A program made the translations under genes and the position numbers. This document shows, in pieces, positions 1 through 16,100 of a stretch of 64,000 bases of DNA; within the stretch, counting starts at the first letter, position 1, and each line of letters opens with the position of its first letter. This DNA comes from Amphirosellinia nigrospora. Lineage: Eukaryota > Ascomycota > Sordariomycetes > Xylariales > Xylariaceae. The notes below the pieces were generated by a model. It made no database searches, was not told where the DNA came from, and saw nothing but the letters and a program-made list of their open reading frames with translations. The stretch spans positions 4,607,058 through 4,671,057 of the forward strand of contig SCHM01000003.1 in assembly GCA_004123355.1 (NCBI GenBank), in the 5' to 3' direction.

Positions 1-3000
1 ACCTAGCTATAAACCTAAAAAACTTTACAAAAAACTAAAAAATACTACAAAATAAACCTAAAAGCAGCGGGTCCGCTACTATAATTAAATAAATAGCTAA
101 AAGCTATAAAAAAGGACAAGTTTGCAGCAAAACACAAAAATAATAATAAAGCTGCCCTATAAAAATAAGCGTATAAAAAATACAAAAAAAGATATAAAGC
201 TTATATAATAACTAATAAAATATATTAAACGGTATAATTATTATATAATCGATTATTTAAATAGCTAGTAGTATAACAAGGATATAAAAAGCTTTATAAA
301 TCCTATAGCTACTAAAAACCGAAAAAAACTTTCTAGCTTAAAAATATTAATTCTAAAAACTTACTATTTAATTCCCCGTATATAAGGCGAACAAACCTAC
401 GGTTTTAAAGCCCCGTGCGTACCGACAAACTTAAATCGAATCCTTTTTAAAAAAGGAGGGTTTTATAGCCCCACTCTTTAACCCATTTATCTAGGCTATA
501 GCTACACTATAGCTACCCTATAAAAAATGTGTGGCAGTACTAGGCTAGGCAGTATAAAGCGGCAATACTAGGCGGTATAAAACATATACCCATAAATACT
601 TATTACCACCTACAAGTTAATATATTAGTATTTCTTTCTTTTTTTTTTAAATAAAATATTAGCTTCTAATATAAAGTAAATTAAGTATTTAAACCTTCTA
701 CCTATGTTATATCTATTATAATTTTAAAAAAATAAACTTTTTTTAAAAAAACTATCGGTAAATAAAAATATTAATAATAAAAAAAATTTTTAAATTTATA
801 TTTAAAAAAATTATTTTAGTATTATATATTTTAATATTAAATAAAAAAATATTTATTATTTATAATTATTTTACCGATATAAAAGCTAACGGATATTTTT
901 TATAAACGAAATATATAAAATATATAATAAATAAATTAAATATTTTTATCGAAATAAGTTTAAACTAAAAATAGTTTTTAAATATAATATTTAGTTTTAA
1001 TAAAATATTAAAAAAGCTTTATTAGTAAATTTTTATTTATAAAAAAAACTTTAAAAAAATATTTTTAATTATAATTAAAATAAAATATAACTTTATTATA
1101 AGTAAAATATTTTATAAAACTTATAATATATTGCCCGATTTTTAATAATATAATTATATTTTTTTACTAAAAATACCCCCTAATTATTTAAAAAACGCGT
1201 TTTTCCGAACTAATAAACCCGAAGCGTTTAAACAATATTTTAAATATATAGTATTTAATAACTTAATAATAAAAGTTTTAAAATATTATAAAAAATATAT
1301 AATTTTTATATTATAAACGTAATTTTATTTCGTAAGTTTATAATATTAAACGGATTTTTGTTTTTAAATATAATATTTAATAAAACGCTATAAAAAAATT
1401 AGCTAATTTTTTCGGTATATTATTATGCTTAAAAAAAAAATCTTTAAGCTAATAAAATAGCTCGTAAAATAACGCGTTATTTTTAAAAAATCCGATTTAA
1501 TAATTACTATAATAAAAAACTAATTAAAATAAATTACTAATTAGTTATTATTAATAATATAAAGCTTAACTTTTAAAACGTATATAAAATATTTTTATTT
1601 ATAAAATCGGCGTAAAAATATAATAAACATAAACTATATTAATTATAAAAATATAATAAAATAATATAAATATTAACCGATTATAAATATTATAATAATT
1701 AAAATTGTTTTATTTTTATAACGTATATTTTACGAAAAATAATAAATTTATATTATAAGTATATATAAAATCGATTTAATTATATAAATAAATAAAAAGC
1801 CGAGCTTTTTTTTAAAAAAAAAAAAAAAAACTAATTTATAAAATAAAAATAAATATTTAAAAAATATATTATTTATTTAAAACTTTTAATAAAATAAATT
1901 TAAATATTTTATTATTTAATTAATTAATAGATTATTATATTAAGTTCGTTTTTAAAAAAGCTAGAATAATTTTTTTAATAATTTATTTTATTATATATTT
2001 TTAGAAAAACTAAAAATAATAAAAAAATATATCGTAAAAAACTTAAAAAAAAAATTTATTAAACTTAATAATACGTTTTTTGCTATATTTATTTTATTTA
2101 TATTTAAAGCTAATAAAAATTTAAATTTTATATAAATTATTATAAAATTAATATATTAATAAAAAAAATTAATATTTAATATTTTTAATTAGAAAAATAT
2201 TAGCTTATATTATAAAAACTAAAATTTTTATAAAAAATATTTAATAAACGTTTAATAAAATTTATATATATTTAAATAATAAAAACTTTATTACGTTTAA
2301 AATTAAATATAGATCGTATAAATATAAAGTTTTATTTTTTAAATTATTTAATAAACTAGCGATATTTTAAAAATATATAAACGGCGTTTTAAAAAATATC
2401 TAAATAATTTTATAACGTTTATATAATAATATTTTAATATTTTTAAATAACCTAAAAACTATTAAATTTATATTATAAAATATTAAAAATTTAAAGCTGC
2501 TAGCTTTTAAGCTAATATTAAAAAATATAAATTTTATATTATTAAAATAAATATTTTAGTTTTATTATTAAACGTAATAGTATTAAAATCGATTTTAAAA
2601 AAATTACTATAATAAAAAATAAAAAAACTTTATTGTAATAAAAAATATATAGTTATTTATAAGATTTTATAATTTTACTAATAGTTTATCGTAAAATATA
2701 GCTATATAATTAAGCTTTTGTTTAATTTAATAAAAAAAAATTATATTTTAAATAAATATAAAATGCTAAAATATTTTTAATAAGCTAAAATATTTATTTA
2801 TTTATGTTTTTATTTAATATATTATAATTACGAAAAAAAAACTAAAGTTAAAATAAACGCTTTAATAAAATAACTACTAAATATTTATTTTAAAAAAAAA
2901 AAAATAAAAAGTAATATTTTATTATATTTTTTTTAAAATATTATATAACGCTAAACTAAACTATAAAATTTATAATAAAAAATCCTAATAATAATAAAAG

Positions 3001-5802
3001 CATTAATATATTAAAAGTTAAAATTAACTAATAATTAAACTAGTTAGCTTTTATAGTTATTACTAATTATAAAGCTTTTAAATATTTTAGTACTAAATAA
3101 TAATTAAATTTATAATAAATAAAATAAATAAAACTAATAGCTAATTATAATTTTATTATTACGTACTATTTTAAATTTAAAAACGTTATTATTAACGTTT
3201 TTATAAAAAAATAAAAAAATTTATAAACGTAAAAAAATAAAATAAAAAGTTAAAAATATATAATTATGTTTTAATTAGTTAATAAACCCGGCATTTTTTT
3301 AAAAAAAAAAACGCTATTATTTACGTTTTCGATTTAAAAAAAATAACTAACGTAATAGCTATTATATACGAACTTAAAGCAAAAGCTATAATTAATATTT
3401 TAATAGCTAAAATCTTTTTAATAAATAAAATATATAGTAAAATTAATAGTTTTTTAATTTAAAAGTTTATTAAAAAAAAGCTTATATTAGCTTAAACGAA
3501 AATTAAACTTTAAATAAAAGTTTAATTATTTATAAAAAATAATTTATAATATTTAAAATAAATAATTTATTTGTTTATATTTTAAAAAAAATATATAGTT
3601 ATATTATAATTATTTATTTTAAATAAAGTAAAACTTATAAACTTATAATATTATAATATTAGTAGCTAAAATTAGCAAAAAATTATAATTAATACGTAAA
3701 AAACTGCTTAAATATTAACTTATTAAAATATTCCGCGATAAAACGCCCGGACTATTATAATTTATGCCGATTTTTTTAAAACTTTTTTATATTAATAATA
3801 GATTTTAAAAAATAAATAAATAAAAAAATTAAATATATTATAATAGTTAACTAATTAAATAAGCTATTATAATTAATATTATATAATAAAATAATAATAA
3901 TAACTTAAATTATTTATTTATATTATAAAAACTTTTCCGGATTTTTAAATTATTAAAAAAATTAACTTTAATAAAAATTTTAGTTTATATTAGCTTTTAT
4001 TAATAAACTAGCGAAAATTTTTAGCATTATATAAAACTATTATTTTTAAAATATTATAAATTAGCAAGCTAAGCTAAAATTATTATAAAATATTTAGACT
4101 AAAAGTTACGCTTTTTTTATAACTATTATTAAATAATTAAAAAGTAATTTTATTTATTATAAATTTATAGCGGCTTTTTTGCTATATAAATTTATAAAAT
4201 TATAACCTTACGAAATATTATTTAAATTTTTATATTTAATTATTATAATTAGCTTAGCTATATAATAATATAGTTAATATATTAACTAAAAAACGTATTA
4301 TTTAAAAAAAAGCATAAAAATTAGTAGAAATAATAAAAAAATATATTAAAATTATATAATAAATTTTAAAATAAATATAAAAAAAAACGATTTAAAAAAA
4401 AACCGTTATTAAAAAAAATTAAATTTTAAAATTAAAAACCGAATATTTATATAAAAAAACGTTAGTTATAAATAACTAATTAATTTTTAAATAAATTAAA
4501 TTATTTATTAATACGTTAATATTATAAAATTGTTAAAAAAATAAAACTAATAATATTCCGATTAAAAATATTTTAAACTAGCGTATTTTTAATTTATATT
4601 ATGCTAATTAATTATAAAATACTTAAATAACTTATTATTAAACTAAGCTATTAAATAGCTTAAAAATAAAATAGTAATTTTTAACAAAAAAAACCCGAAT
4701 AAAAAATAAAGCGGATATAAATATTATAATTTATTATAAAAGATTTTTTAATATTAAATAAATTAAAAAAATAAAATTTCAATAAAAATAATATTTTACG
4801 AATAATTTTAAAAACTTGTTTAAACTGCTGCTTAAGTTTTATAAAAATAATTCCGAGTTAATAAAACTACCGAAAAAACTAAAAAAATAGCTAAAAACCG
4901 CAAAAAAAAAATAAATTCGAAAAAAATTACTTAAATAATAATACTCCGGAAGTTCGCAAAAAACTAATATTATATTGTTCGCAAAAAAAAATATAAAAAA
5001 CTAAACGTAAATAAAAGCAGTATTAAAAAAACATTATTTATTAAGTTATAAAAAAGCCCTAAAGCGCAGCCATAAATAAAAGCTTATAATATAATAGCTT
5101 AAAAATAAAAACCCGAGGTAATTTTTTTTTTACAAATAATAACTTTTTAATAAACATAAGGTTCGATTTAAATTTTATAACAAGATTTTTTTAAAGGGGT
5201 AATTACGGGTAGCTAACCAAATATAGCAAATATAGTGGGTTTTTATAGGACCTACCTAGAGTTATATAACTATAGCCCTACCGTACATACATATAAAATC
5301 CCTATAAATAAAATTAGCCGCTAAATCCTAGATCTAGCTTAATATTTTTCGATTAATATATAAATAGGACCTTAACTAGGAGCTTTACTTCTATAAAGGA
5401 CATTAATCGTGACAATAATAATTATAATAAAAATCGCAGCTATTATAAAAAAACAACAAAAAAAATACTTATAAAATAAAAAACGTAATAATAAAAAAAA
5501 ACGTAACAATAGTTGTAATAGCAATTAAGATTATAGCTATAATTATAACTAGCTATAACTATAGCTATAACTATAATAGCGATTATAAGCGTTATTACGA
5601 TAAAAAACATAATAGCTATTATGGCGTATATTAAATTAATAATACGCGTTTAAAAAAAAAAATCTAAATATAATATTAATAAAATATTATAATAGTAATA
5701 TTTTTTATTATATATTTAGTTTAGCTTTTATTTATTATAAATATTAAAAAAATATAAATTATTTAATATTTTTATTTTATATACATAAAAATATAAACTA
5801 TT

Positions 5803-6078
5803 ATAATTATAGTATTATTTACGTATAAAGTTAATATATTATATCTACGTATAATAGCTAATTATTAACTATAATATTAGCTATATTATATATAATAAAT
5901 TAGGCTAGTATATCCGCCCGATTTAATTATATAATATATTATAGCAGAATTTTTTTCGTATAAAAAAATTTTTATACAAAAGCCTAGCTTTTATATAAAT
6001 AATTAAAAAAAATAAATTAATATATATAAATATTTATTTTTATTATTATATATAATATTATACTTTTTAGCTATTTAA
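5803..6078. repeat. Left direct repeat (putative LTR), heavily RIPed
   Basis: It aligns along its full length with 12832-13106. Shared landmarks in order are a TAATTATA-TATTATTT start, TAGCTAATTATTAA, an AATATATT-TA block followed by AATTTTTTTCG, an AAAAGC-TA-CTTTTATATAAATAATT block, and an end at TTTAGC-A-TTAA. Where the two differ, this copy mostly carries A or T where the other keeps G or C, so this copy has taken more RIP hits. Confidence 0.6.
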
Positions 6079-9000
6079 TATTAATTAATATTTTTAGTTA
6101 AAAAATATAAATTAATAAAAATAAAAATAAAATTTAAACTTAGTTATATAAGCTACGTTTTTTATATTATATTTTAATTTTTTTAATATATTATTAATAA
6201 AAAAAAAAAATTAATTATTTTAATATATTTTAGTATTATATTTTATATAAAAGTTTAATTAATAGCGCGTAATTATATTATTTTTTAATTATTATTATAT
6301 AAACTATATAAAAGTTCGTAATATAATTTAATAATTTTTTTATTTATAATATTTTCGAATATAAAAAAATAATAATTAATTATATAATAGCTAATATAAA
6401 TAAATATATAAAACGCTATATTTTTAAAAAAATAGCTAAAATAATTTTTTATTTTTTTAGCTAATATTTTATATAATAATATAGCTAAAAAATCGCTTAA
6501 AAAACTAGTATATTTTTAAGTTTTATATAAAAACTATTAATTTTCTATATATAAAAATATTTTATAAAACTTTAAAATAGCTACTATAAAATAAATTAAC
6601 GTATAAATAGTATATTTATATATATAAATATAATTATATTTTATATAATTTAAAAAATTTTTAAAAAAATATTAATAAAAACCTTAAAATAATAAAACTT
6701 AATATTTAATAAGATTATATTTAAATTATTAAAAAAATTTATAATTTTTTTATAAAAAGTATTTTAAATTAAAAACCTATAAAACGGTTATAAAAAAACT
6801 AATATTGTATAATTTATAAAAAATAAATATATTTTAATATATAGATTTTAAATTTTTATATAATTGTTTAATAATATTTATATTTTTTATATTTATAAGT
6901 TAATATTTTAAAGTTAGCAACAGTTTTTTATATATAATAAAATAATTTTATAATTTTTTTTTTTTAAATAAAAAACAAATAAAAAAAATAAAAAAAAATA
7001 AAAAAATATAGCTATAAATAACCTATATATAACTAAAACTAGCTTTTTAATTTTAAATAATAAACATTATATAAAATAAAATATTAAAAATAAAATTCTA
7101 AAAATTTTATATAATTATTAAATATTATTTATTATTTATTTTAATTAATAATTTATTTTTTATATAAACAAAAATATATTATATTTTTAACGTACGTAAA
7201 ATATTTAGTTTTTTAAAAATTTTTTAAACTTTAAAATAACCTATTTATTATATAATACTAAATATAAAAATATTTTTATTTAGAATTTAAATTTTTTTTA
7301 CGTATAATATTTAAAACGGAGCTATTTTATTTATAAAATATTAAATTTTTTTAAAAATTTAATAAAAAAAAAATTATTCTAAAAAACCGTATAATTTATT
7401 TATAATAAAATATAATAGTTCGTTAATTATTATATAAGCTTAAAATTATAAAAATTAATTTTATATTATATTTTTTATAATATTAATTAATTATATAAAA
7501 AATTATATATATTATATTAGTTTAATTATACGTAAAAAAAAATATAATATTATAAACTTATATTTTAATATAATTATAAACTAAATTAATATTAAACTAA
7601 TTAAATTAATATTATTTTCGTATAAATATATAAATAAAAAAAAAACTTATTTTATATAAAATATTAAAAGTTATAATTAATAAGCTATTTAAAGCTTAAA
7701 AAGTATTTAAAGTAAAATATTTAAAAGAAATTTATTTAAATATAACTATTATATATATATATAAAAATATTTTAAAATTTAAAATAATATTTATTTTTTA
7801 AAAACTTATATATAAAAGATTTTTTTAAACTTTTGTTTATATTTTTAGGTTAAAAAAACTTAATAATTTAGTATTTTATATAAAAAATAAAAAATTTATA
7901 TTATAAATTAATAATATAACTAAATTAATTATTATTTTATATAATATAAAATATTATATAATATTTTAAAAATTTTTAAAAATAATATATTAGCTAAAAT
8001 TATATAAATATTTATTTTTAAAAATTTATATATAAATAAAAAATTTTATTTATTAAAAAAAAAAATGCTAATTAACTAACTATATTTTTTAAAAAAATCT
8101 TACGTAAAAAATTAATATTTTAATATATATAAAATAATATTTAAAAATAAACTAATTTTTAAAAATTTTTAATTTATTTAATTAATATAAAAACTATTTA
8201 AATATATATAATAAAAAAAAAAAAAATTCGGATATATAAACAAAAATATTATATATATATTATAAACAATATATTTATATATTAATATAAAAAAAATATT
8301 TAATTAATAATTATAAATTATTATTTAATTTATTATATTTAATAATTAATATTATATAAAATATTAAAATATTATTTAAAATATAAAAGCTTTAAAATTT
8401 TTTATTATAAAAAACTATAAATAAAAGCTTATATATAAAAAAACTTAAAAGCTAAAATTATTTAAACTTTTAAAATAATTAAAATAAATTTTAATAAAAA
8501 CTATATAATAATTTAGTTAATATAATAAAAATTAATAACTAAATTAATTATATAATATTTTATATTTTAAATATTTTTATTTTATTTTTATTTTTTTAAA
8601 AAATATAAACTATTTAAAAATATATTTTAATAATATAAAAAATATTATTATAAAAAAAAAAAAATAATATTTTTTATATATAAATAAAGCTATTTATTTT
8701 TCGATATTAGCCTATATAAAATAGTTAACTATTTTATAAAAATTAAATTACGCTATTTATATAAATAATTTAAATATTTTTATATAAAAAACTATATAAA
8801 ATATTATATATATAAAATATAAAATTAAATAATTTATTTTAAAAAAAATCTAGAAATTTTATTATTATTATTAAACGTATAATAAAGTTTTATAGTAATT
8901 TAAATTTATAATTAAAAATAACTATAAATTTAATTATAAAATAATTATAAATATCGTATAAATAAATAATTAAAATATATTATACGTTATTAATATTATT

Positions 9001-12000
9001 ATATTATTTAAAATAACTTTTTTAAAATTAATATTTATAAAATATATAAAAATATTATATAAATATTAGATTAATATTTACTAAAAACTTTTTAATAATA
9101 TTATATAACTTTAAAATAAATTTTTCGTTAAATAAATTTAAAATATATAAAAATAATTAATATATAATACGAAATATTTATTAAAATATATTAAATAATA
9201 AATAAAATAACGAATATATAATTATTTAAACGTATATATAATATTTTTCGGAAAAAATTAATATATATATAAATAATAAATTAATTTTATAAATAATAAT
9301 AAAAATATTAAATAATATTGTTAAATTTAATAGTTTTATATTAATTTTTTTATTTTTAGAGCTTATTTTTATATTAATAAAAATCTTTTTTATTTTTTTT
9401 TATTATACGAAAAATAATAGCTATTTAAAAAACAATAAAAATATTATATAAAAACTATATAAAAATTAAAATTAGTTGCGCGATTAATAAATAAAATAAA
9501 CTATTTTTATATAAATATTTATATTTTTTTTTTAAAATAAAGTTTTAATATAAAAAAAAAAAATAAAATAAAAAAAACTATATAAAATTAAAACAATTAA
9601 AAATTAAATATAATTATAGTTTAATTAATAAACTAATACGCTTTTAATATATATAAATTAAACTATATTATTATACGAAAAATATTTAAACAAATAATTT
9701 AAAAAAATAATATATAATTTATATAATTAATAATTATTAAAAAAAATATAATTAGCTAAAAAAAAACTTAGCTTTATTATTATATAACGTTTAAATATAT
9801 TTATTATATAATATTTAAATATATAAACTTTTTAATAAAAAAAAAAAATAAGCTTTTAAATTAATAATTAAGCTATATAAAATAAAGTTATTATAATTTT
9901 AATAAACTATTTAAAAAATCGGATATAATAAAAATTAATAAATTTATATACAAATATTTTTAAATTATTATATATAATTTAAATATTTATAAAAAAATAT
10001 ATTTTTAAGTTTTATTTTATATAAAAATTAAAAAAAAACTATAAAACTATATAAAAATTTAAACTTATTATATAAAAATATAATAATATCGAAAAAAATA
10101 TTATTTTAATTTAATTATTAACGATTTAATAAATAAACTAATAATTAATTTTAATATTTAGTTTTATTTTTATATAAAATTTTAAAATTTATATAAGTTT
10201 AAAAATATTATTTAAGTTATATTTAATTAAAATAAATTATTATATAATATTTATATTTGTTTATTTTTAAAGCTAAAAAAAAAATATTTTTTAAAAACTA
10301 TTTTATATATTATATAATTTTTATATAGTTTAGTTAAATTTAAGCTATATTAGTTTAAAATATATTATTAATATTATTAAAAAAACTTAAAATATAAATA
10401 TTTATATATTTTATATTTATTAATTATATATAATAGTTAAATATTTTAAGATAACTAAAATATAAACGGATAATATATTAAGTTTTATTACGTTAAATTT
10501 TTTATCGCGCGAAAAAAAAAAACTTAAACGAATAAAATTTCGCGCGAAGCTTAAAAAAACTTTATTTTTTAAATATTTTTTTAAATTTAATAGCGGAAAA
10601 ATTTTTTCGTATAAATAAAATATTATAATAATTTAAAAAAGCTAAACTAAAAATTTAATTAAAGTTAACTTTTATACGAAAAAATTTATTTAAGCTTATA
10701 TTTTTTAATAAGCTAAAAAAATATATATTAATAATATATATTAATTTAAAACTATATATAATTTTATTATTATAGTTTAAATTATTAAGCTATAATTATA
10801 TAATATTAAAGTATTAAATAAATAAATTAAATAATAAAAAAATAATTTATTAAAAAAACTTATATTTTTTTTAATTTTTATTATATAAAGCTTTTTATTT
10901 TATAAATAAATTATTTATAAATAATATAAATATAACTTTATAGTTTAAATTTATTATTATATTTATAGTTAAAACTTATATAAAAATATAATAAACTTAA
11001 ACTTTAAAATCGAAAATAATATTATATATTAAAATTTAAACAAATATAAAAAAGTTATATAAAATATTTTAACTAGCGAATTATAATATAATTAGTAGTT
11101 TCGATAATATTATTATTTTTATACGATATTTTAAAAAATTATAAAATATTTAATTTATTTTTAATATTTATTATTTTATATTTAAATTTTAAATTATTAT
11201 ATAATTATTTAGTTAAACTAAAAATAATTTAAAAAAAAAATTAATAATAAATATTATATTTTTTAAAAGTTATATAAAAAAAAAAAATCTTTAAAATATA
11301 ATAAATTAATAGTAAAAATAACTAGTTAATATATTTATTAAACGTACGTTAAACTAAGTATTAAAAACTTTAGTTTTTATAAATAAACTGTTTATATAAA
11401 TCGAAAATTTATTAAAAAACCGTAAAAAGTACGCTTATAATAAATAAATAGCCGAACATATATAAAAGCGATATATTATATATAAACATTTAAAAAATAA
11501 ATATTATATATAAATAATAAAAAAATTAAAAAATTATAGCAAAAATAATAATTAAAATTTATACTTTAAAAAATAATACGTACGATTAATTTTTATTTTT
11601 TTTTTTTTTTTCTTTTAAACTTAAACTATATATAATAAAAATAATAAATATTATACGATCGTTATATATAAGCGCCGCAAGCGTTATTTTAAAAACCTAG
11701 CATTATATAATATTAATTAAACGGAATATTTTAATAATTAATATAATTATTATATAAACTATTTTAATATAAAATAATAATTTAGCTACGATTTTAAATA
11801 AAAATCGTATAAAAATATTTTTTTTAATATATAAATTTTGCTTATATATTAGTAAAAATAATAATAATAATATTTAGAAAATAATATTATACGAAAAAGC
11901 AAAAATAATTATTTTTTTTATTTTATTATATAATAAAATAAATTAGCTAAAATTATATTAAAAATTATTTATATAAAATAAATAAATAAAAATATATATA

Positions 12001-12410
12001 TTTATATATAATGTTAATATAAAAGTTTATAAGTTTAATTTTAGTAAAAAAGCTATAAACTTTAGTAGTGCTATTATTTTTAAGCGTATAAAGTTTTAAA
12101 ATTATATAATACTACTAAGGGCAAAAGGCGCAAAGCGTAGGTAAAAAACCTTAATAAGGTTAATAAGTCCTATAGCAGCTATTATTAATAATAATAATTT
12201 TATTTTAATTATTTATTAATATAATATTTAAAAAAACTTAAAAAGCTTTACGTATAATAATAATAATAAAATAATAATATTATTATTAATATTATTAATT
12301 ATTATATATTAGTATTATTGCTAATATTATTATTAATATTATGTTTATTATATAATAATTATTAAACTTAATATTATATAAATTTATAAAATTAGTTAAA
12401 GCATACGTAT

Positions 12411-12411
<1 letters not shown>

Positions 12412-12454
<43 letters not shown>

Positions 12455-12467
12455 TAAGTATACGCGC

Positions 12468-12499
<32 letters not shown>
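12412..12499. repeat. (TA)n microsatellite and A30 run
   Basis: A run of alternating TA from about 12412 to 12450 is followed, after a short GTATACGCGCG-containing spacer, by thirty consecutive A residues at 12470-12499. Open frames through here are artefacts of simple sequence. Confidence 0.9.
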
Positions 12500-12500
<1 letters not shown>

Positions 12501-12831
12501 CAGTATAAAAATAACCTAACTATATATAATAGCAGCAAATATAAAGACAATATATTACTTAATTTTTTAAAATATTTAAATAAATTAAACAAAAAATTAT
12601 ATATAATTATATATAAATTAGCTTTTTATCCGTATTTATTAACTTTTTTTTACGTATAGTTATATAAGCATTAAATATTTTAAAAAAACAGCAATTTAAT
12701 ATATTATCGGGCGCTTTTTTATTTACGTACTTATTATATAAATATTTAATATTTTTTTATATTAAATTTTTTATATTAAAAAAACAATCGTATAAAATAT
12801 ACTATAGCTAAAAAAAAAAAGCTAATATTAT

Positions 12832-13106
12832 AATTATAATATTATTTATATATAAATTAATATATTAATATTAACTATATATATAGCTAATTATTAATTA
12901 TAGCATTAGTTATTTATATAATAAAATCGAACTAATATATTTGCTTGATTTGGTTGTACAATATATTGTAGTAAAATTTTTTTCGCACAAAAAAATTCTC
13001 CGTATAAAAGCTTAACTTTTATATAAATAATTAAAAAAAATAAATTATATATACAAATATTTATTTTACCTATTATTATATAATATTATACCCTTTAGCC
13101 ACTTAA
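12832..13106. repeat. Right direct repeat (putative LTR), less RIPed
   Basis: This is the partner of 5803-6078. It retains TTTGCTTGATTTGGTTGTAC and CAATATATTGTAG where the left copy has A/T substitutions, and so is closer to the ancestral sequence. The two copies have nearly the same length. Confidence 0.6.
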
Positions 13107-16100
13107 CATAACTATATATTTTATTAAAATATATAATATATTAATACTTTTTTATTTATTGCTTTAAATAATATATATAAATATTATATTTAAATATTAT
13201 TTTTACGAAATAAATTTATTTAATATTATTAAATTAATATAAATTAACTAAAAAAGTATAGTTAAAAAATAAAGTATTTTTAACGATAATTTATTATTTA
13301 TATAAAATAAATTAAATAAAATCTTTAAATTAAAAATATTTATATTTAAAACGTTAAATATAAACGTATATAATAAAATTTTACGCTTAAGCTATATATA
13401 TTTTATTTTTGTATATATGTTTTATTAATTAATTAAAATATAAAAATATATATTAATTTAAATATAAATAAAATTATAATTAATAATAAATATTTTAATA
13501 CGTTAAATATATAGTAAAAAAACATAAAAACTAAATAATTATTATTAAAAATAAGCGCGTAAAAATAATACATTAAGCTAAATTTAAATTTTTTATTTAA
13601 AAAGTTAATAGTAATAAACGGTTTAAAATATAAAATACGAAAAAAAAGTTAAATTATAAACAAAAAACTATAACTAAATATATTAATTAATAATAATTTT
13701 TTTTATTTTATAAAGCTATTATTAATTTTTTAAAAATATTATTATTTTTTATAACTTTAATAATTTTATTATTAATTTTAAAGTTTAGTTTATAATTATA
13801 AATATATACGAAAAATTATTAATATATATATTATAACTATTATAGCTAATAAAAGTATATATTTATAAATTAAATATAAACTATTATTTATTAACTATAA
13901 TTTTATTTTATAATAGTATATAAAATATAATAAATATTATAATAAATATAAAACTTTTAAAGTTATTTAGTTATTAATACTATAAATATTTTAATTAAAA
14001 TAAATAAAAATATTAAACTAAAATAAATCCGTAAAATTATAATAATAATATATATATTAGCTTATAAAAATTAGCTATAAAGACTTTAGCTATTATAATA
14101 ATTATTTTAATAATATTATTAGCTAAAATAGTTAGCTTAAAATTTTTAGCTATTTTAAATTTGTTTATTATTATAAATATTAAATTTAATATAACGTTAA
14201 TTATTATAGCTATTATAACTAATATAATATTAATAAAACTAATATTTATAAATAAATTAGTTAATTTTATAGTTGTTTTTATAATAACGTTTAGTAAAAC
14301 TAATAATTATACTATTAACGTTATAAAAAACAATATTTTTATTTTTAATTATTAATATTTTTAATATTTAGCTTTTAAATATTTTTTTTACTAATATAAT
14401 ATATAACTTTATTATAAATATTAAAATTATGCCGCTATTAAAAAAACTATATATATTAATATTAAAAAAGCTTTTTAAGCTTAAACTACTAAAAATATAT
14501 TTTATTTTAAATATTAAAAGTTTATAAATTTTTTTAAAATATAACTAATAATAATATTTATATTTATATTAAAAAGCTTTTAAAATAGCTAAGTTTATTA
14601 AAATTATTAAAACTTATAATATTTAAATAAATAAAAATAAAGTTAATATTTTTAAAATAAAATAGTTTAAAATTTTTTTTATTAATAATTAGCAAAAAAT
14701 AAAGCTAATATAAAAGTTTATCTTTTTAATCGAAAAAATATAAAAGTTTTTAACAAAATTTATAATTAATTTTATAAAATAAGTTATATAATTTAAATAA
14801 ATAAAACTATATTTTTTACGCACTTTATATTTATTACTTAAAAAAAAATTTACGGTATAAATAAAAGCTAAATAATTATTAATTTATAATAGCTTAATAA
14901 AGTTATTATTTTTAATAGCTATTTTTTTTTTTTATAAAATAAAATAATTAAAAGCTTTTATAAAAAAGCTTATATTATTTATATTAATATAACTAGTTTT
15001 TTTATTAATTTTTAGTTTATTTTAACTATAAAAATAAATTTATTATTAGCTTTTATAAAATAAAACAATTTAACGTAATATTAATAAAATATATAAATTT
15101 TTTTAATTATATTTAAAATATAAACAAGTTTTTTTATTTTTATTTTTATTTTTCGTTATTTATTAATAATAATATTATTTTTTTAATACGTTTAAAAAAT
15201 ATATATAGTATTTAAATATTATTTTTAGTTTATTTTAATTAAAAAATATCGCTATATTATTAAAAAAGTTTTTTATTAATTATTTTTTTATTAAATTTTT
15301 AAATTTTATATTAATATTTTAAAATATTTATTATTATTAAATATATATAACGTTTAAATAGTTTATATTTTTTAAAACTTTTAAACTTTTAAATAATACT
15401 TCGGTATAAATAAATTTTTCTATAATTTTTTTTTTATATATATATAATTAGCTAAGCTTTTAAAAAATATAAAATAGCTTTATTTATTAAAAATCGTTAA
15501 AAAAAAAAAATAATAAATAATAATTTAAATTATTATAAATATTACGTATAAATTATATATTATAACCTTATATTAATTAAAATAGTTTTTTTTAATATTA
15601 TTTAAAATATTATTTATTTTAAAACTATATTTTATTATTATAATTTAAATTATATTTATATTTATAAATTAATAAATATTTTAAATAAAATTTTAACGTT
15701 ATAGTTTTTATATTAAACTAAATTTTAAATAAAAACTAAACGAATTTATATTTTTTATATAAATATAGCTAATAATATATTTAAATTAATATTTATTATA
15801 AACTAAAACTAAATATAACTTTTTTAAACAAAAAATAATATATTTTATAAGCTATAAAAAAGCTTTATATTATAATTTATTTAAATAAATATTATATAAT
15901 TATTTTAATAAATTATTTAGCTATAAAAAATATTATTAACTAAACTTTATTAAATATTTTTACTATTAATAAAACGAATAATTAGCTTATTAATTTATTT
16001 ATATATTTATTATAATATAACTTTTAAATATTTTATTTATTAAAACGTTTTAATTATATTTTAAATATATTAAATTAGTTTATTATAATATAAAATATTA

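Larger units (their letters stand above)
5803..13106. mobile_element. Putative dead LTR retrotransposon
   Basis: Two direct repeats of nearly equal length (about 276 and 275 bp) lie 7.03 kb apart inside the AT-rich island. That spacing and geometry fit an LTR retrotransposon of about 7.3 kb. The interior is too mutated to show gag, protease, reverse transcriptase or integrase motifs by eye, so superfamily and orientation cannot be stated. TG..CA LTR ends and a target-site duplication were not identifiable, as expected after RIP. It could instead be two copies of another dispersed repeat. Confidence 0.5.

Noticed and set aside
12392-12592. 66-codon frame with poly-Phe and Ile-Tyr repeats
   Set aside because: It is the translation of an A30 run and a TA microsatellite inside RIPed DNA.
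14161-14355. 64-codon frame with hydrophobic content
   Set aside because: Ile/Asn/Phe-rich composition is what random AT-rich DNA encodes. There is no start context, homologue or neighbour support.
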